This document shows positions 34,520-42,349 of a stretch of 51,587 nucleotides of DNA, in pieces. Source of the DNA: Caulobacteraceae bacterium (GTDB lineage Bacteria; Pseudomonadota; Alphaproteobacteria; Caulobacterales; Aquidulcibacteraceae); assembly GCA_009773335.1 (NCBI GenBank), contig WRPF01000016.1, positions 1 through 51,587 of the forward strand. The letters run 5' to 3'. A program made the translations under genes and the position numbers. Each line of letters opens with the position of its first letter. Position 1 is the first letter of the stretch. The notes beneath the pieces are model-generated. The model was given only the letters and a program-made list of their open reading frames with translations, made no database searches and had not been told where the DNA came from.

Positions 34520-34736
34520 AGGGAGTGAAGCGGCCTCGCTCCATGCGCTGGGATGTCGCAAGCGGGGCAGGGGCGGGCGGGCGGGGGGCAAACCCGGCTT
34601 TCGCGGAAGTCCCGCGCAGGGAAGCGCGGCATCGCGCGGAGCTAGAAGGTGTGGGGACAAGATTTCCCGCGCCGCCAATGCGCGCGCCGCCGGCCATTGT
34701 ATCCGCCAGGCGCGTGATCCGCGCTGCACCATGTCG

Positions 34737-35174
34737 TCACATAATTGTGACACCGAGGCGCTTCAGCCGGAAGAAGTAAGCCAGGAAAATGGCCACGAAC
34801 AGGACATCGCCGGCAATGACCACGATCGCGAAGTCGGAGGTCCAGCCATTCTGGCGCATGTGGAACAGGTTCAACGCGAACAGCGCCTTGCCCGCGCCGC
34901 CCATCGCGACGATGCCGGAATGGCGCAGCGGGTTGTAGGCGACCATGAGGAAGCCAAAGCCGTAGAGCAATGCCGTGCCCCACGCGCCGCGATAGACAGC
35001 CACCATCACTGGATCTGTCAGCGGGCGGCCAAACTCGCGCGCAAACATGCCGGCGCTGTCGATGAGGCCAGGCGCGGCGCCGGCGAAGTTCCATAGCGCC
35101 GCGATCACGAAGAAAACCCGGAAGAAAATGAGTTCGCTGCCCGCCATACGGGGGTCGTCAGAGACCATCGACAT
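34737..35174 (-). CDS. Small four-helix membrane protein
   Basis: This 145-residue protein has about four hydrophobic helices (FFRVFFVIAALWNFAGAAPG; WGTALLYGFGFLMVAY; KALFALNLFHM; AIVVIAGDVLFVAIFLAYFF). Its start overlaps the stop of the DUF2147-like gene (TGATG), so they are one transcript. The norC-norB pair follows after 217 bp on the same strand. It may help assemble or regulate that pair; no family is assigned. Confidence 0.7.
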   Translation of the reverse strand: MSMVSDDPRMAGSELIFFRVFFVIAALWNFAGAAPGLIDSAGMFAREFGRPLTDPVMVAVYRGAWGTALLYGFGFLMVAYNPLRHSGIVAMGGAGKALFALNLFHMRQNGWTSDFAIVVIAGDVLFVAIFLAYFFRLKRLGVTIM

Positions 35175-35623
35175 CACAGGCCTTTCTGTTGTGAGGGCGT
35201 GACGCGCGTCCACACCTCGGTGCGACAGAGCGGGCCAAGGCAGCCGGTGACGTGCAGCTGGCGGGCAGACGTCAGGCGAAGCGAGGACCGGAATGTTTGC
35301 CCCGTATCTGGATTGTAGAGACGTCCGTCTTCCCAACCGGCTTTCGCTGGAGTCAGGCCCCATAGGATGGGTAATCCGATCAAGGGCCTGCGCCGAAGCG
35401 AACGATCAGGGTTGCGCTGGTCGGTCACGACCCCGCGCGTTGTCGCCGGGGCCGCCCACGCAAGCACGCCGCAGGGCGAACGGTCGCTGCATTCCTGGAT
35501 GTCGACGAGGGCCCCGTGTCGCTCCGTGCGCCAGCGACCGGTCACGCCCGCGACCCCTTCGGCGCTTGCGATCCCGCAGAGCAGGAGGGCGGCTGTCGAC
35601 GCTGTGGCGACAAGGAAACGCAT
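35174..35623 (-). CDS. DUF2147-type exported protein
   Basis: This 149-residue protein has a signal peptide (ATASTAALLLCGIASA) and a beta-rich domain with VTGRWRTERHGALVDIQECSDRSPCGVLAWA and GWEDGRLYNPDTGQTFRSSL, the hallmarks of DUF2147 proteins. The last part has a Cys pair (GCLGPLC). These proteins are periplasmic and may bind small ligands; function unknown. It is the first gene of a short minus-strand operon and divergent to the TetR gene. Confidence 0.82.
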   Translation of the reverse strand: MRFLVATASTAALLLCGIASAEGVAGVTGRWRTERHGALVDIQECSDRSPCGVLAWAAPATTRGVVTDQRNPDRSLRRRPLIGLPILWGLTPAKAGWEDGRLYNPDTGQTFRSSLRLTSARQLHVTGCLGPLCRTEVWTRVTPSQQKGL

Positions 35624-35650
35624 GGTTCATCCAATTAAAGTATACCGCGT

Positions 35651-35664
35651 TATATTTTAATATA
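35651..35664. promoter_or_regulatory. AT-rich palindrome in the divergent DUF2147/TetR promoter
   Basis: TATATTTTAATATA is a 14-bp interrupted palindrome (TATATT-TT-AATATA) in the 93-bp region between the divergent genes. It stands out from the GC-rich surroundings and probably combines a promoter with the TetR operator. Confidence 0.45.
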
Positions 35665-35716
35665 TCCCCCTGTCAAGAGTTCGGTGCGCGCGGTCGTGCG
35701 CCTAAAGGTTTCGCAG

Positions 35717-36346
35717 ATGAGTCCGCCGCCTGATCCCAAGCCCCGTGGAAGGGGGCGTCCCGCCAGATCGCAGGCGCACATCGAGGATGTGCGCGCGCGC
35801 ATTGCTGCGTGCGCGCTCAAGCTGTTTCGCGAAGAAGGCTACGCCGCCGTTTCCATGCGCCGGCTTGCGCAGGAAGCCGGCTGCACGGTGGTGACGCTCT
35901 ACAAATATTACGATCGCAAGATCGACGTCCTGCGCGATCTCTGGGCGCAGGTGTTCAATGAGTTGTTTGACGAACTGGACCGCCAACTCGTTGCCGACCG
36001 CGATGCTGTCTTGCGGCTGAACGTCATCGCGATCGGATATGTCGAATACTGGCTCAAGCGTCGCGATCACTACTTCATGGTGTTTATGTCGAGCGGCCTC
36101 ACGCAATCGGACGTCAGCGTATTCGTGCAGAACGATGCGCTGTTGCAGCGCTTCGCCATCTTCCGGGACACGCTCGCGAAAGCGCTGGATGAAAAGGTGA
36201 GCGAAGCCGAACTCACGTTGAAATCAGACCTGCTCCTATGCGTTCTCAACGGCATCGCGCACAACCTGATCACGATCAGCGCCTATCCATGGACCAGGCC
36301 GGAAAAGCTCGTGCGTGCTGCCGTGCAGGGGATACTCAGGACCTGA
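35717..36346 (+). CDS. TetR family transcriptional regulator
   Basis: This 209-residue regulator has an N-terminal HTH (ACALKLFREEGYAAVSMRRLA, then AGCTVVTLYKYYDRKIDVL). The C-terminal ligand domain (residues 65-209) has EYWLKRRDHYFMVFMSSG. The ATG at 35717 has AAAGG upstream; a GTG at 35684 would overlap the operator region. It is divergent from the DUF2147/membrane-protein/norCB-like block and is the natural candidate to control it. Confidence 0.9.
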   Translation: MSPPPDPKPRGRGRPARSQAHIEDVRARIAACALKLFREEGYAAVSMRRLAQEAGCTVVTLYKYYDRKIDVLRDLWAQVFNELFDELDRQLVADRDAVLRLNVIAIGYVEYWLKRRDHYFMVFMSSGLTQSDVSVFVQNDALLQRFAIFRDTLAKALDEKVSEAELTLKSDLLLCVLNGIAHNLITISAYPWTRPEKLVRAAVQGILRT

Positions 36347-36512
36347 AGCGATCAGGCTCCATCGGGCGCCGACTTTGAAAATGCGTGGAAAATACGGGGA
36401 CAGATTCCCCACGTCGCCGCACATTTTTCCCCACGCTCTCATGCGCGCCATGGGAAAAAGTCACGCCGACCGTGAATCTATCCGACCGGACTCCGCCGCA
36501 TGAGATCCTGCG

Positions 36513-36531
36513 CCTTCGCATGAGGCGAAGG
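36513..36531 (+). promoter_or_regulatory. Hairpin that partly hides the ribosome-binding site of the 36536 gene
   Basis: CCTTCGC (36513-36519) pairs perfectly with GCGAAGG (36525-36531) around an ATGAG loop. The Shine-Dalgarno AAGGAG (36528-36533) shares four bases with the stem, so folding would limit translation of the gene starting at 36536. Confidence 0.45.
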
Positions 36532-36535
36532 AGCC

Positions 36536-37012
36536 ATGAAACACATCATCCACAAGAAACCCGACATCGCCAGAGTGAACGCCATCGCCCAGTCGCTGCG
36601 ACTGTGGGTGCTGGAGATCGCCGCCTGGGTCGCGCGACTTGTCGGCGTGAAATTCCGGCCCGACATCGCGGAGGAAATCTACGCCGCGAAACTCTGCGTG
36701 TTTCTCCACGCGATTGATCGCTGCGACCAGCGCGGCCGCGCCTTCGCGCGACGTCACTGGCGCGGCGCGCCGCCGGGATTCCGCTACGCCTTCAAGCGCG
36801 GCAAGCTGCGCGCGTTCACCCGCGTGGTGAAACTCCGCGATCTCCCGGAACTCCGTGAACTCCTCGACGACATGGAACCCGCCATCGCCCGGGTTGTCGC
36901 GCAATTGAAGAAAAAGAGCATCCACACCTGCCTCGTCCCCGTCGCGCCCCGCGCCGACGATTGCATCGCCGCGTGCGCGCACCTCGCGCCCGAATGCGCC
37001 GACACGTCATGA
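36536..37012 (+). CDS. Uncharacterised small protein (ADTS-ending family), complete copy
   Basis: This 158-residue protein is a paralog of the partial gene at the left edge. A basic N-terminus precedes helices LRLWVLEIAAWVARL, EIYAAKLCVFLHAIDRC and LPELRELLDDMEPAIARVVA, with several arginine/tryptophan motifs between (ARRHWRGAPPGFRYAF). It ends ...CADTS, as its paralog does. There is no transposase (HUH or DDE), nuclease or membrane signature. It may be an all-helical nucleic-acid- or membrane-associated protein, but the function is unknown. A palindrome doublet begins 15 bp after its stop, repeating the arrangement at the left edge. Confidence 0.7.
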   Translation: MKHIIHKKPDIARVNAIAQSLRLWVLEIAAWVARLVGVKFRPDIAEEIYAAKLCVFLHAIDRCDQRGRAFARRHWRGAPPGFRYAFKRGKLRAFTRVVKLRDLPELRELLDDMEPAIARVVAQLKKKSIHTCLVPVAPRADDCIAACAHLAPECADTS

Positions 37013-37026
37013 CAATCACTCTCGAA

Positions 37027-37128
37027 GGGACCGCGCGTCTTCAGACGCGCATCCGCTCTTTCATCCACGCGAGATTCCGCTGGAGTCTGGCGCCGCCCGC
37101 CCATGCGCGTCTGAAGACGCGCGGTCCC
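37027..37128. repeat. Second inverted doublet of GGACCGCG-type palindromes
   Basis: The 26-bp arm at 37027-37052 (starting GGGACCGCGCGTCTTCAGAC) has an exact reverse complement at 37103-37128, separated by 50 bp. Each arm contains its own palindrome CGCGTCT-TCAGACGCG. The prefix GGACCGCG is shared with the 441-525 doublet, but the palindromic core differs. It sits between the ADTS-family gene and rnpB. Confidence 0.8.
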
Positions 37129-37177
37129 GGCCGGCGCGGCCATGGCGCAGGCGGCGCGCTTGACCTATATGGGCAGA

Positions 37178-37594
37178 GCCAGACGGTCGGACGATCGCGC
37201 GTACAAACTCGAAAGGGTGTGCGGGAGGAAAGTCCGGGCTCCACGTCGACACGGCGGCGGGTAACGCCCGCCGGGACCGGTTCGCAAGCGCCGGTTTCAG
37301 GGAAAGCGCCACAGAGAACAGTCTGCCTATGCGCCCCAAGTGAAAGCTATGGGGCGCAGGCGATGGTGAAACGGTGGGGTAAGAGCCCACCGCCCCGACC
37401 GCAAGGAAGGGGGCACGGCAAGCCCCGCCGGGAGCAAGACCGAATAGGGATGCATCCAACCCGAAGCGATTTGGGGCGGAAGGCCTGTCGCGGGCCGCAT
37501 CCGGGTAGGTCGCGAGAACCGCGCAGCGATGCGCGGTCCAGAGGAATGATCGTCACGCGCAAGCGTACAGAACCCGGCTTACAGACCGTCTGGC
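37178..37594 (+). ncRNA. rnpB: RNase P RNA component (bacterial type A)
   Basis: This catalytic RNA removes the 5' leader of pre-tRNAs. GCCAGACGGTC at the 5' end pairs with GACCGTCTGGC at the 3' end (helix P1). Conserved landmarks are GGAGGAAAGTCCGGGCTCCA (about 37223), the CAGGGAAAGCGCCACAGAGA region, GCAAGACCGAATAGGGA, the AGAGGAATGATCGTCAC block and ACAGAACCCGGCTTACA near the end. The length of about 417 nt is usual for alphaproteobacteria. A T-containing tail follows. Confidence 0.95.
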
Positions 37595-37617
37595 AATTTG
37601 TTTCTGGGCATTTTCTC

Positions 37618-38412
37618 TTATTCGGAGAGCGCTTCGGCGATCCGCAGCACGTCCTCGAACGCCTGGCTCTGGGGATGGCGCACGCACAGCGGCGTCTGCG
37701 CGCGGATGGAATCGCCCACCCGCGGATCGCGGCAGATCACGCCCGCCAGCGGCGGCCGGATGCCGAGATAGCTCTCGGTCGCCTTCGCAAGTTGCTCGTA
37801 CACCCGCCGCCCCGAAGCCCGCGTGTCCGCGAGATTGACGATGATCCACGGCTGCGCCGTCGGTTGCGCGAGACGGAGCAGCTTCAGGAACGCATAGGCG
37901 TCAGTCAGGGCCGTGGGATCTTCCGTCGTCACCACGACGACCCGGTCCGCAGCGCGCGCAAAGCGCATCACGTTCGCATCGACGCCCGCCGCGCAGTCGA
38001 GGATGATGCGGTCATAAAGCGGCGCGAGCGTGGAGATGCCTTGCGCGATGCGGTGCACCTCCTCGAGCTTGAGGCCCGCGAGCGCGCCCGATCCCGAATG
38101 GCCGGGGAGAAGGTCGAAGCCGCCGGGGCGTCCCGGCCCGCCGAGGATGGGCGTCACCGCCGCATCGAGCTCGAGCCAGCCGCGCATGACCGAGGAAAGG
38201 TCCGCCTCCGGCCGCACGCCCAGCTGGACGTCGACGTTGGCGAGGCCGATATCGCAGTCGACAAGGAGCGCGCGCCGGTTCGTCCGCCCGAAGGCGCAGG
38301 CCAGCGAGACCGAAAGCCAGGTCTTGCCGACGCCGCCCTTGCCCGACGCGATCGCGGTGATCGGCGCCTTCGAGGTGCGGGACGCGACGGCGCGTTTTGC
38401 GGCCACGGCCAT
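37618..38412 (-). CDS. MinD/ParA-family ATPase (FlhG-like)
   Basis: This 264-residue protein has a deviant Walker A motif GKGGVGKT (24-31), ALLVDCDIGLANVDVQLG (switch I region), YDRIILDCAAGVD (Walker B) and the C-terminal Rho-like loop RVVVVTTEDPTALTDAYAFLK. These, with IGLANVD, place it near FlhG/FleN/MinD-type proteins that position flagella, pili or the division site. There is no flhF, minC or parB in the window, so the cargo is unknown. It converges on rnpB with 23 bp between them. Confidence 0.88.
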   Translation of the reverse strand: MAVAAKRAVASRTSKAPITAIASGKGGVGKTWLSVSLACAFGRTNRRALLVDCDIGLANVDVQLGVRPEADLSSVMRGWLELDAAVTPILGGPGRPGGFDLLPGHSGSGALAGLKLEEVHRIAQGISTLAPLYDRIILDCAAGVDANVMRFARAADRVVVVTTEDPTALTDAYAFLKLLRLAQPTAQPWIIVNLADTRASGRRVYEQLAKATESYLGIRPPLAGVICRDPRVGDSIRAQTPLCVRHPQSQAFEDVLRIAEALSE

Positions 38413-38738
38413 GTCTTCCCCTTGTTGTGTTCTGGAACAGGACAATCGGCCAAGGGCGTTGCCGAGCCGTTGACGAATTCGGGTGTGACGGCTTTTTGCG
38501 TGTCTTTTCAGTAAATTGTGCGCGAAACTTCGTTGCCGGCCAGCAACCATCGTGAGCGGCGCATTAAGCATGTCCGGCGTGGCAAGGCGGAACAACGGCA
38601 GGCGCAGATCCGGACGGCTGGCGCTGTTGGAGCTGCAACCGGGGGGCACATTTCGACGAGCGACCCTCCCGATGCGACGAACGACACGACGTCCGGCTCC
38701 GCCGCGCACTAGCGTATCGGCTGGAGGAAGATCAGCGC
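38413..38738. other. 326-bp divergent intergenic region
   Basis: Lies between the ATPase gene (minus) and the LytS-like kinase gene (plus). Short open frames here have no protein-like features. A strong GGAGGAAG ribosome site for the kinase is at 38723-38730. No clear operator is visible. Confidence 0.5.
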
Positions 38739-39923
38739 ATGCGCCAGTCCCCGGCACCGAAGGCGCCTCGCGTGCTCCTCCTTGCGGAGCGACATCGCAG
38801 CTTTGCAATCTTCCAGATATGCTTCTGGACGGCTGTTTTCGCAATGCGCACGATCGCGGCCATCCAGGTGAAACCTGAATACGCCTGGAGCTTCATGCCG
38901 AGCCGCGCCGCCATCGCCGGCGCGGGCGCAGTCGCGACGACCGCGATCCACCTTGCGCTTTCGAGATTTGAAGGGTGGTCGATGCTCCGCCGCCTCGCGC
39001 TCGGCCTTGCGTTGAGCCTTGTAGCCATCGAGCCGATGCGGCGCATTGAATCGTACTTCACCGCAACGGCCGGTGTTGATGTGAGCCGGTCGACATTTAC
39101 CGAATATGTGCTCCAGTTCGGCTGGCTCATCTTCATGTGGGCCGGTTACTACTTCGCCCAGGAATACGCGTTTCGGGTCAGGCGGCAGGCGCAGGAACTG
39201 GCGGAGGTCCAGTCCGCAGCGCTCAACGCCCACGTCAGGATGTTGCGCTACCAGCTCAACCCGCATTTCCTGTTCAACACCCTGAACGCCATCTCGACGC
39301 TGGTGCTCGATGGGCGCAACGTCGACGCCGAGCAGATGATCCTGCGCCTGTCGCGCTTTCTGCGACATGCCATCGACATCGACCCCGAACAGCTGGCCCC
39401 GCTCGGCGATGAGCTGCAGGTGCAGAAACTCTATCTGGAGATCGAGCAAGCGCGGTTCGGGGACCGTCTGCAGCTGATCTGGGAGGTGCCGGAGTCGCTG
39501 GAAAACGCGTTGGTGCCTTCATTGATCCTGCAACCGCTCGTGGAAAACGCCGTCAAGCATGCGATAGCGCCAGCGCCGCGAGGCGGGACGATCGCCCTTC
39601 GCGGCAGCAACTCCGGCGGCAGACTCCGTCTGTGCGTCGACGATTCCGGCCCGGGCATCGCAAAGGATACTAGCGCCGGGGTGCACATCGGGCTGCGCAA
39701 TACGCGCGAGCGTCTTGAGGCGGCGTTCGGCGGCGCGGCGTCGATCGCGTTTGCCAGGTCGCCCGAAGGTGGTTTGAGCGTAGTGCTCGACATGCCGCTT
39801 CAGGTGTCGTCTGGCGAACAGGCGTCAGTCGACCAGACTGCGGGTCGTGCGCCGCCGGATCCCGTGACGCCAGTCCAGCCGCCCTCCCGCGGCCCCCCGC
39901 CGGTTTCATCCACGCCAACGTGA
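38739..39923 (+). CDS. LytS-type sensor histidine kinase (His_kinase family)
   Basis: This 394-residue protein has four membrane helices in the first 150 residues, then the LytS/YehU signature RMLRYQLNPHFLFNTLNAIS with the phospho-accepting His, and a HATPase domain (SLILQPLVENAVKHA; VDDSGPGIAKD; GLRNTRERLEAAFG). The last 40 residues are Pro/Thr-rich. It has no response regulator on its own strand but points at the LytTR regulator gene on the other strand, which lies beside a second LytS-like kinase. It may share that regulator. Confidence 0.9.
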   Translation: MRQSPAPKAPRVLLLAERHRSFAIFQICFWTAVFAMRTIAAIQVKPEYAWSFMPSRAAIAGAGAVATTAIHLALSRFEGWSMLRRLALGLALSLVAIEPMRRIESYFTATAGVDVSRSTFTEYVLQFGWLIFMWAGYYFAQEYAFRVRRQAQELAEVQSAALNAHVRMLRYQLNPHFLFNTLNAISTLVLDGRNVDAEQMILRLSRFLRHAIDIDPEQLAPLGDELQVQKLYLEIEQARFGDRLQLIWEVPESLENALVPSLILQPLVENAVKHAIAPAPRGGTIALRGSNSGGRLRLCVDDSGPGIAKDTSAGVHIGLRNTRERLEAAFGGAASIAFARSPEGGLSVVLDMPLQVSSGEQASVDQTAGRAPPDPVTPVQPPSRGPPPVSSTPT

Positions 39924-40145
39924 TTTTCATGCGCCACTGCGCCGTTGCTGGCATGCGCATGTCGATGGACGCGCTGCATCTACGTCGGTCTCATCGGTCG
40001 CGCATCCCGTCGCATCGGTCGTGCGGCGCGGGCGGGACCCGCTATCAAGGATGCAGACGTTGTGTAACGTCCAATCCGAAACCCCTTGATGCGCGATGCC
40101 CGAAACGTCGCGCATCATTTTCGGCGCGTCGCCGCTCGCGCGGAG

Positions 40146-40946
40146 TCAGTTGTCGCCGGCGCGGCCGGAAGGGTGCATCTGCCGCACGACCGTCTGCATG
40201 TATGCGCGACCCACAGGCATTTCGACGCCGCTCGATGCGCGCAACATGAGCCCGCCCGTCTGGGTGCGTCTCAACGCCGTCACGCGGCTCCGGCGCACAA
40301 GCACGGAGCGATGTATCCGCAGCCACTCTGTGGGGTCGAGCGCCGCTTCCAGGCTGCTCATCGTGATCCGCATGAGGTGACTTCGCGCGCCGCAGTGCAG
40401 CCGCATGTAGTCCCGCTCGGCCTCGATCCAGTCGATCGTGTCCACCGGCACCCGCAGCCATTGCCCGCGGTCCTTCAGCCAGAACTCCCGCTCGTAGCGC
40501 TTCTGTGTCGGCATTCGGGCGTCCTGGCGCAGGATCTCCATGACTTCCGTCAGCTCCTGGACCCGCACGCGCGCTTCACGGGAGGATCGGGCGCTCCGGG
40601 CGCGGTCGATCGCCAGAGCGAGGCGATCAAACTCGACTGGCTTCAGGAGATAGTCGATAGCGCGTGCATCGAACGCGCGCACGGCGAAGTGGTCGTAGGC
40701 GGTGACGAAAATGAACTCCGGGCCACGGCCACCCAGCGATCGCACCACGTCGAATCCGTCGAGCAGCGGCATCTTGACGTCGAGCAGAACGACATCGGGC
40801 GAAAGGGTCCCGATGAGGCGCAAGGCCTCCTCACCGTCCCCCGCGGCGCCCGCGCAGTGCACATCGTTCAGCTCTGCGAGCGCAAGCTGCAACCGTCGGC
40901 GAGCGAGCGGCTCGTCGTCGACCACAAGGACCGAAAGCCTGTTCAT
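40146..40946 (-). CDS. LytTR-family response regulator
   Basis: This 266-residue protein has a receiver domain (LSVLVVDDEPLARRRLQLAL; phospho-acceptor Asp in VVLLDVKMPLLDG; FVTAYDHFAVRAF; YLLKPVEF) and a C-terminal LytTR DNA-binding domain (FWLKDRGQWLRVPVDTIDWI, YMRLHCGARSHLMR, WLRIHRSVLVRRSRV). Such proteins bind direct repeats upstream of target genes. Its start overlaps the kinase stop by ATGA, so it forms a two-component operon with the 40943-42025 gene. Confidence 0.94.
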   Translation of the reverse strand: MNRLSVLVVDDEPLARRRLQLALAELNDVHCAGAAGDGEEALRLIGTLSPDVVLLDVKMPLLDGFDVVRSLGGRGPEFIFVTAYDHFAVRAFDARAIDYLLKPVEFDRLALAIDRARSARSSREARVRVQELTEVMEILRQDARMPTQKRYEREFWLKDRGQWLRVPVDTIDWIEAERDYMRLHCGARSHLMRITMSSLEAALDPTEWLRIHRSVLVRRSRVTALRRTQTGGLMLRASSGVEMPVGRAYMQTVVRQMHPSGRAGDN

Positions 40947-42025
40947 TGCGCACGCTCCAAGGGCAATTCGAGTTCTACGCGGACCCCGCCTTTGCGCCCG
41001 GCGCTGACCCGCATGGTCGCGTGTGCGCCATAGAGCGTGTCCAGTCGCTCCCGTGTGTTGCGCCAACCGATCCCTTGCCGGCAGTCGGTCCCGGCAAGGC
41101 CCGGTCCGTCATCCTCGACAAAGAGGAGAAGGCGATCACCATGCGATTGAGCGCCGATCCAGAGCCGCGTGGCGCGGTCCGATTGCGCCACTGCATGTTT
41201 GATCGCGTTTTCCACGATCGGGTGGAGGAGCAGACTCGGTGCAAGGCAGTCGCGCAGGCTTTCGGGAACGTCGCACGAAACAGTCAGCCGCTCGCCGAAG
41301 CGGGCCTTCTCGATCTGGAGATATTCGCGTTGCACCGCCATTTCGACGCCGAGCGTCGACATGTGCGAGGAGTCTGAGTCCACGGTGTGGCGCAGGAAGC
41401 GCGAAAGCCGCAGCAGCATGGTTTCGGCCTCGTCGTTGCGTCGGTCGAGCACCAGGGATGAGATTGCGTTCAGGGTATTGAACAGGAAATGCGGGTTGAG
41501 CTGGTAGCGCAGCATGTTGAGCTGCGCTTCCTGCGCCATGAGGTGCGCGGCCGCGGTGCGCTCCCGTTCGCGCGCAAGATCCAGGAGCGCGTGCATGGCG
41601 AGGTAGGCGCTGAGCCAGGCTGCAAACACCCATGAAAACTGCAGGAGGTAGGTGAGGAAGGCCTCGCGCAGGTTCATGCTCGGCGATACGGGATCAATCA
41701 GATAGAAAACAACAACGCTGCTCGCGCAAAATACGAGCCATCCCGTGACGGCGCCTGCGCCCGCCACAATGGCGCGCTTCCTCAGGGGACCTCCTATCGC
41801 GACGGTCGCCAGATGAACTGCGATCGTCGTCGTTGCGCCGACAAGCACGCAGGCCAGTCTCCGCAGCACGAGATCGAGGTGCGGCGCTGCGGGATCCATG
41901 GCCATCCACGCGCTGGCCTGGACAAAATAGCCCAGCCAAAAGACAGCGATCAGCGACAACCCGGGCAGCAGGGCAGTCGCTCTCCGGGCTCCTGACCTAG
42001 ACGCAGGAACTGTCGCGTCGCTCAC
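40943..42025 (-). CDS. LytS-type sensor histidine kinase, partner of the LytTR regulator
   Basis: From a GTG at 42025 preceded by GAGAG, the protein has 360 residues. Four membrane helices (LLPGLSLIAVFWLGYFVQAS; LACVLVGATTTIAVHLATVA; GWLVFCASSVVVFYLID; FLTYLLQFSWVFAAWLSAYL) are followed by LNMLRYQLNPHFLFNTLNAI with the active His, and a HATPase domain (PSLLLHPIVENAIKHAVAQS; VEDDGPGL; GIGWRNTRERLDTLYG). It resembles the 38739 kinase throughout, so the two are paralogs. The signal sensed is unknown. Confidence 0.9.
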   Translation of the reverse strand: MSDATVPASRSGARRATALLPGLSLIAVFWLGYFVQASAWMAMDPAAPHLDLVLRRLACVLVGATTTIAVHLATVAIGGPLRKRAIVAGAGAVTGWLVFCASSVVVFYLIDPVSPSMNLREAFLTYLLQFSWVFAAWLSAYLAMHALLDLARERERTAAAHLMAQEAQLNMLRYQLNPHFLFNTLNAISSLVLDRRNDEAETMLLRLSRFLRHTVDSDSSHMSTLGVEMAVQREYLQIEKARFGERLTVSCDVPESLRDCLAPSLLLHPIVENAIKHAVAQSDRATRLWIGAQSHGDRLLLFVEDDGPGLAGTDCRQGIGWRNTRERLDTLYGAHATMRVSAGRKGGVRVELELPLERAQ

Positions 42026-42349
42026 TTTGGTCTCTCTCGTCGCGGTCTTCCGGCAGGAGGCGCCTGGCCGGGAATTTCCCGGACCACTATACCGCGCCCG
42101 ATCGCACAGACTGCTCCATTCGTCGCGCCGAGGCGCCGGTTCGTCGCAACATTGCAATCGCCCCCTTGGGAATGAGGGCCAACGGAGGAACCTGCGGCGG
42201 CGGCGTGCGCGACGGGGAGGGCCAGCCGTTCGTCCGGTGGAACCTGTGGACGCCCTGGCGTTTGAAAGCAGCGTCGGCCGGAAATCCGGATCGGATTGCG
42301 CTGGCTACCTCGGTCCCGCATGCGCCGATGTGCATGCGGGACCGTCAGA
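42026..42349. other. 324-bp intergenic region between the kinase and the TonB receptor
   Basis: Contains the 42312-42343 stem-loop behind the receptor gene and probably the kinase promoter. Open frames here run antisense or lack protein-like features. Confidence 0.5.
42312..42343 (-). terminator. Stem-loop after the TonB-dependent receptor gene
   Basis: GGTCCCGCATGC and GCATGCGGGACC form a perfect 12-bp stem with an 8-base loop, 7 bp beyond the receptor stop codon. No U-tract follows on the minus strand, so it may protect the mRNA end rather than terminate. Confidence 0.6.

Noticed and set aside
36536-37012. RAYT/IS200-type transposase as an explanation of the repeat-linked gene
   Set aside because: No HUH motif, no catalytic tyrosine context and a different fold pattern.
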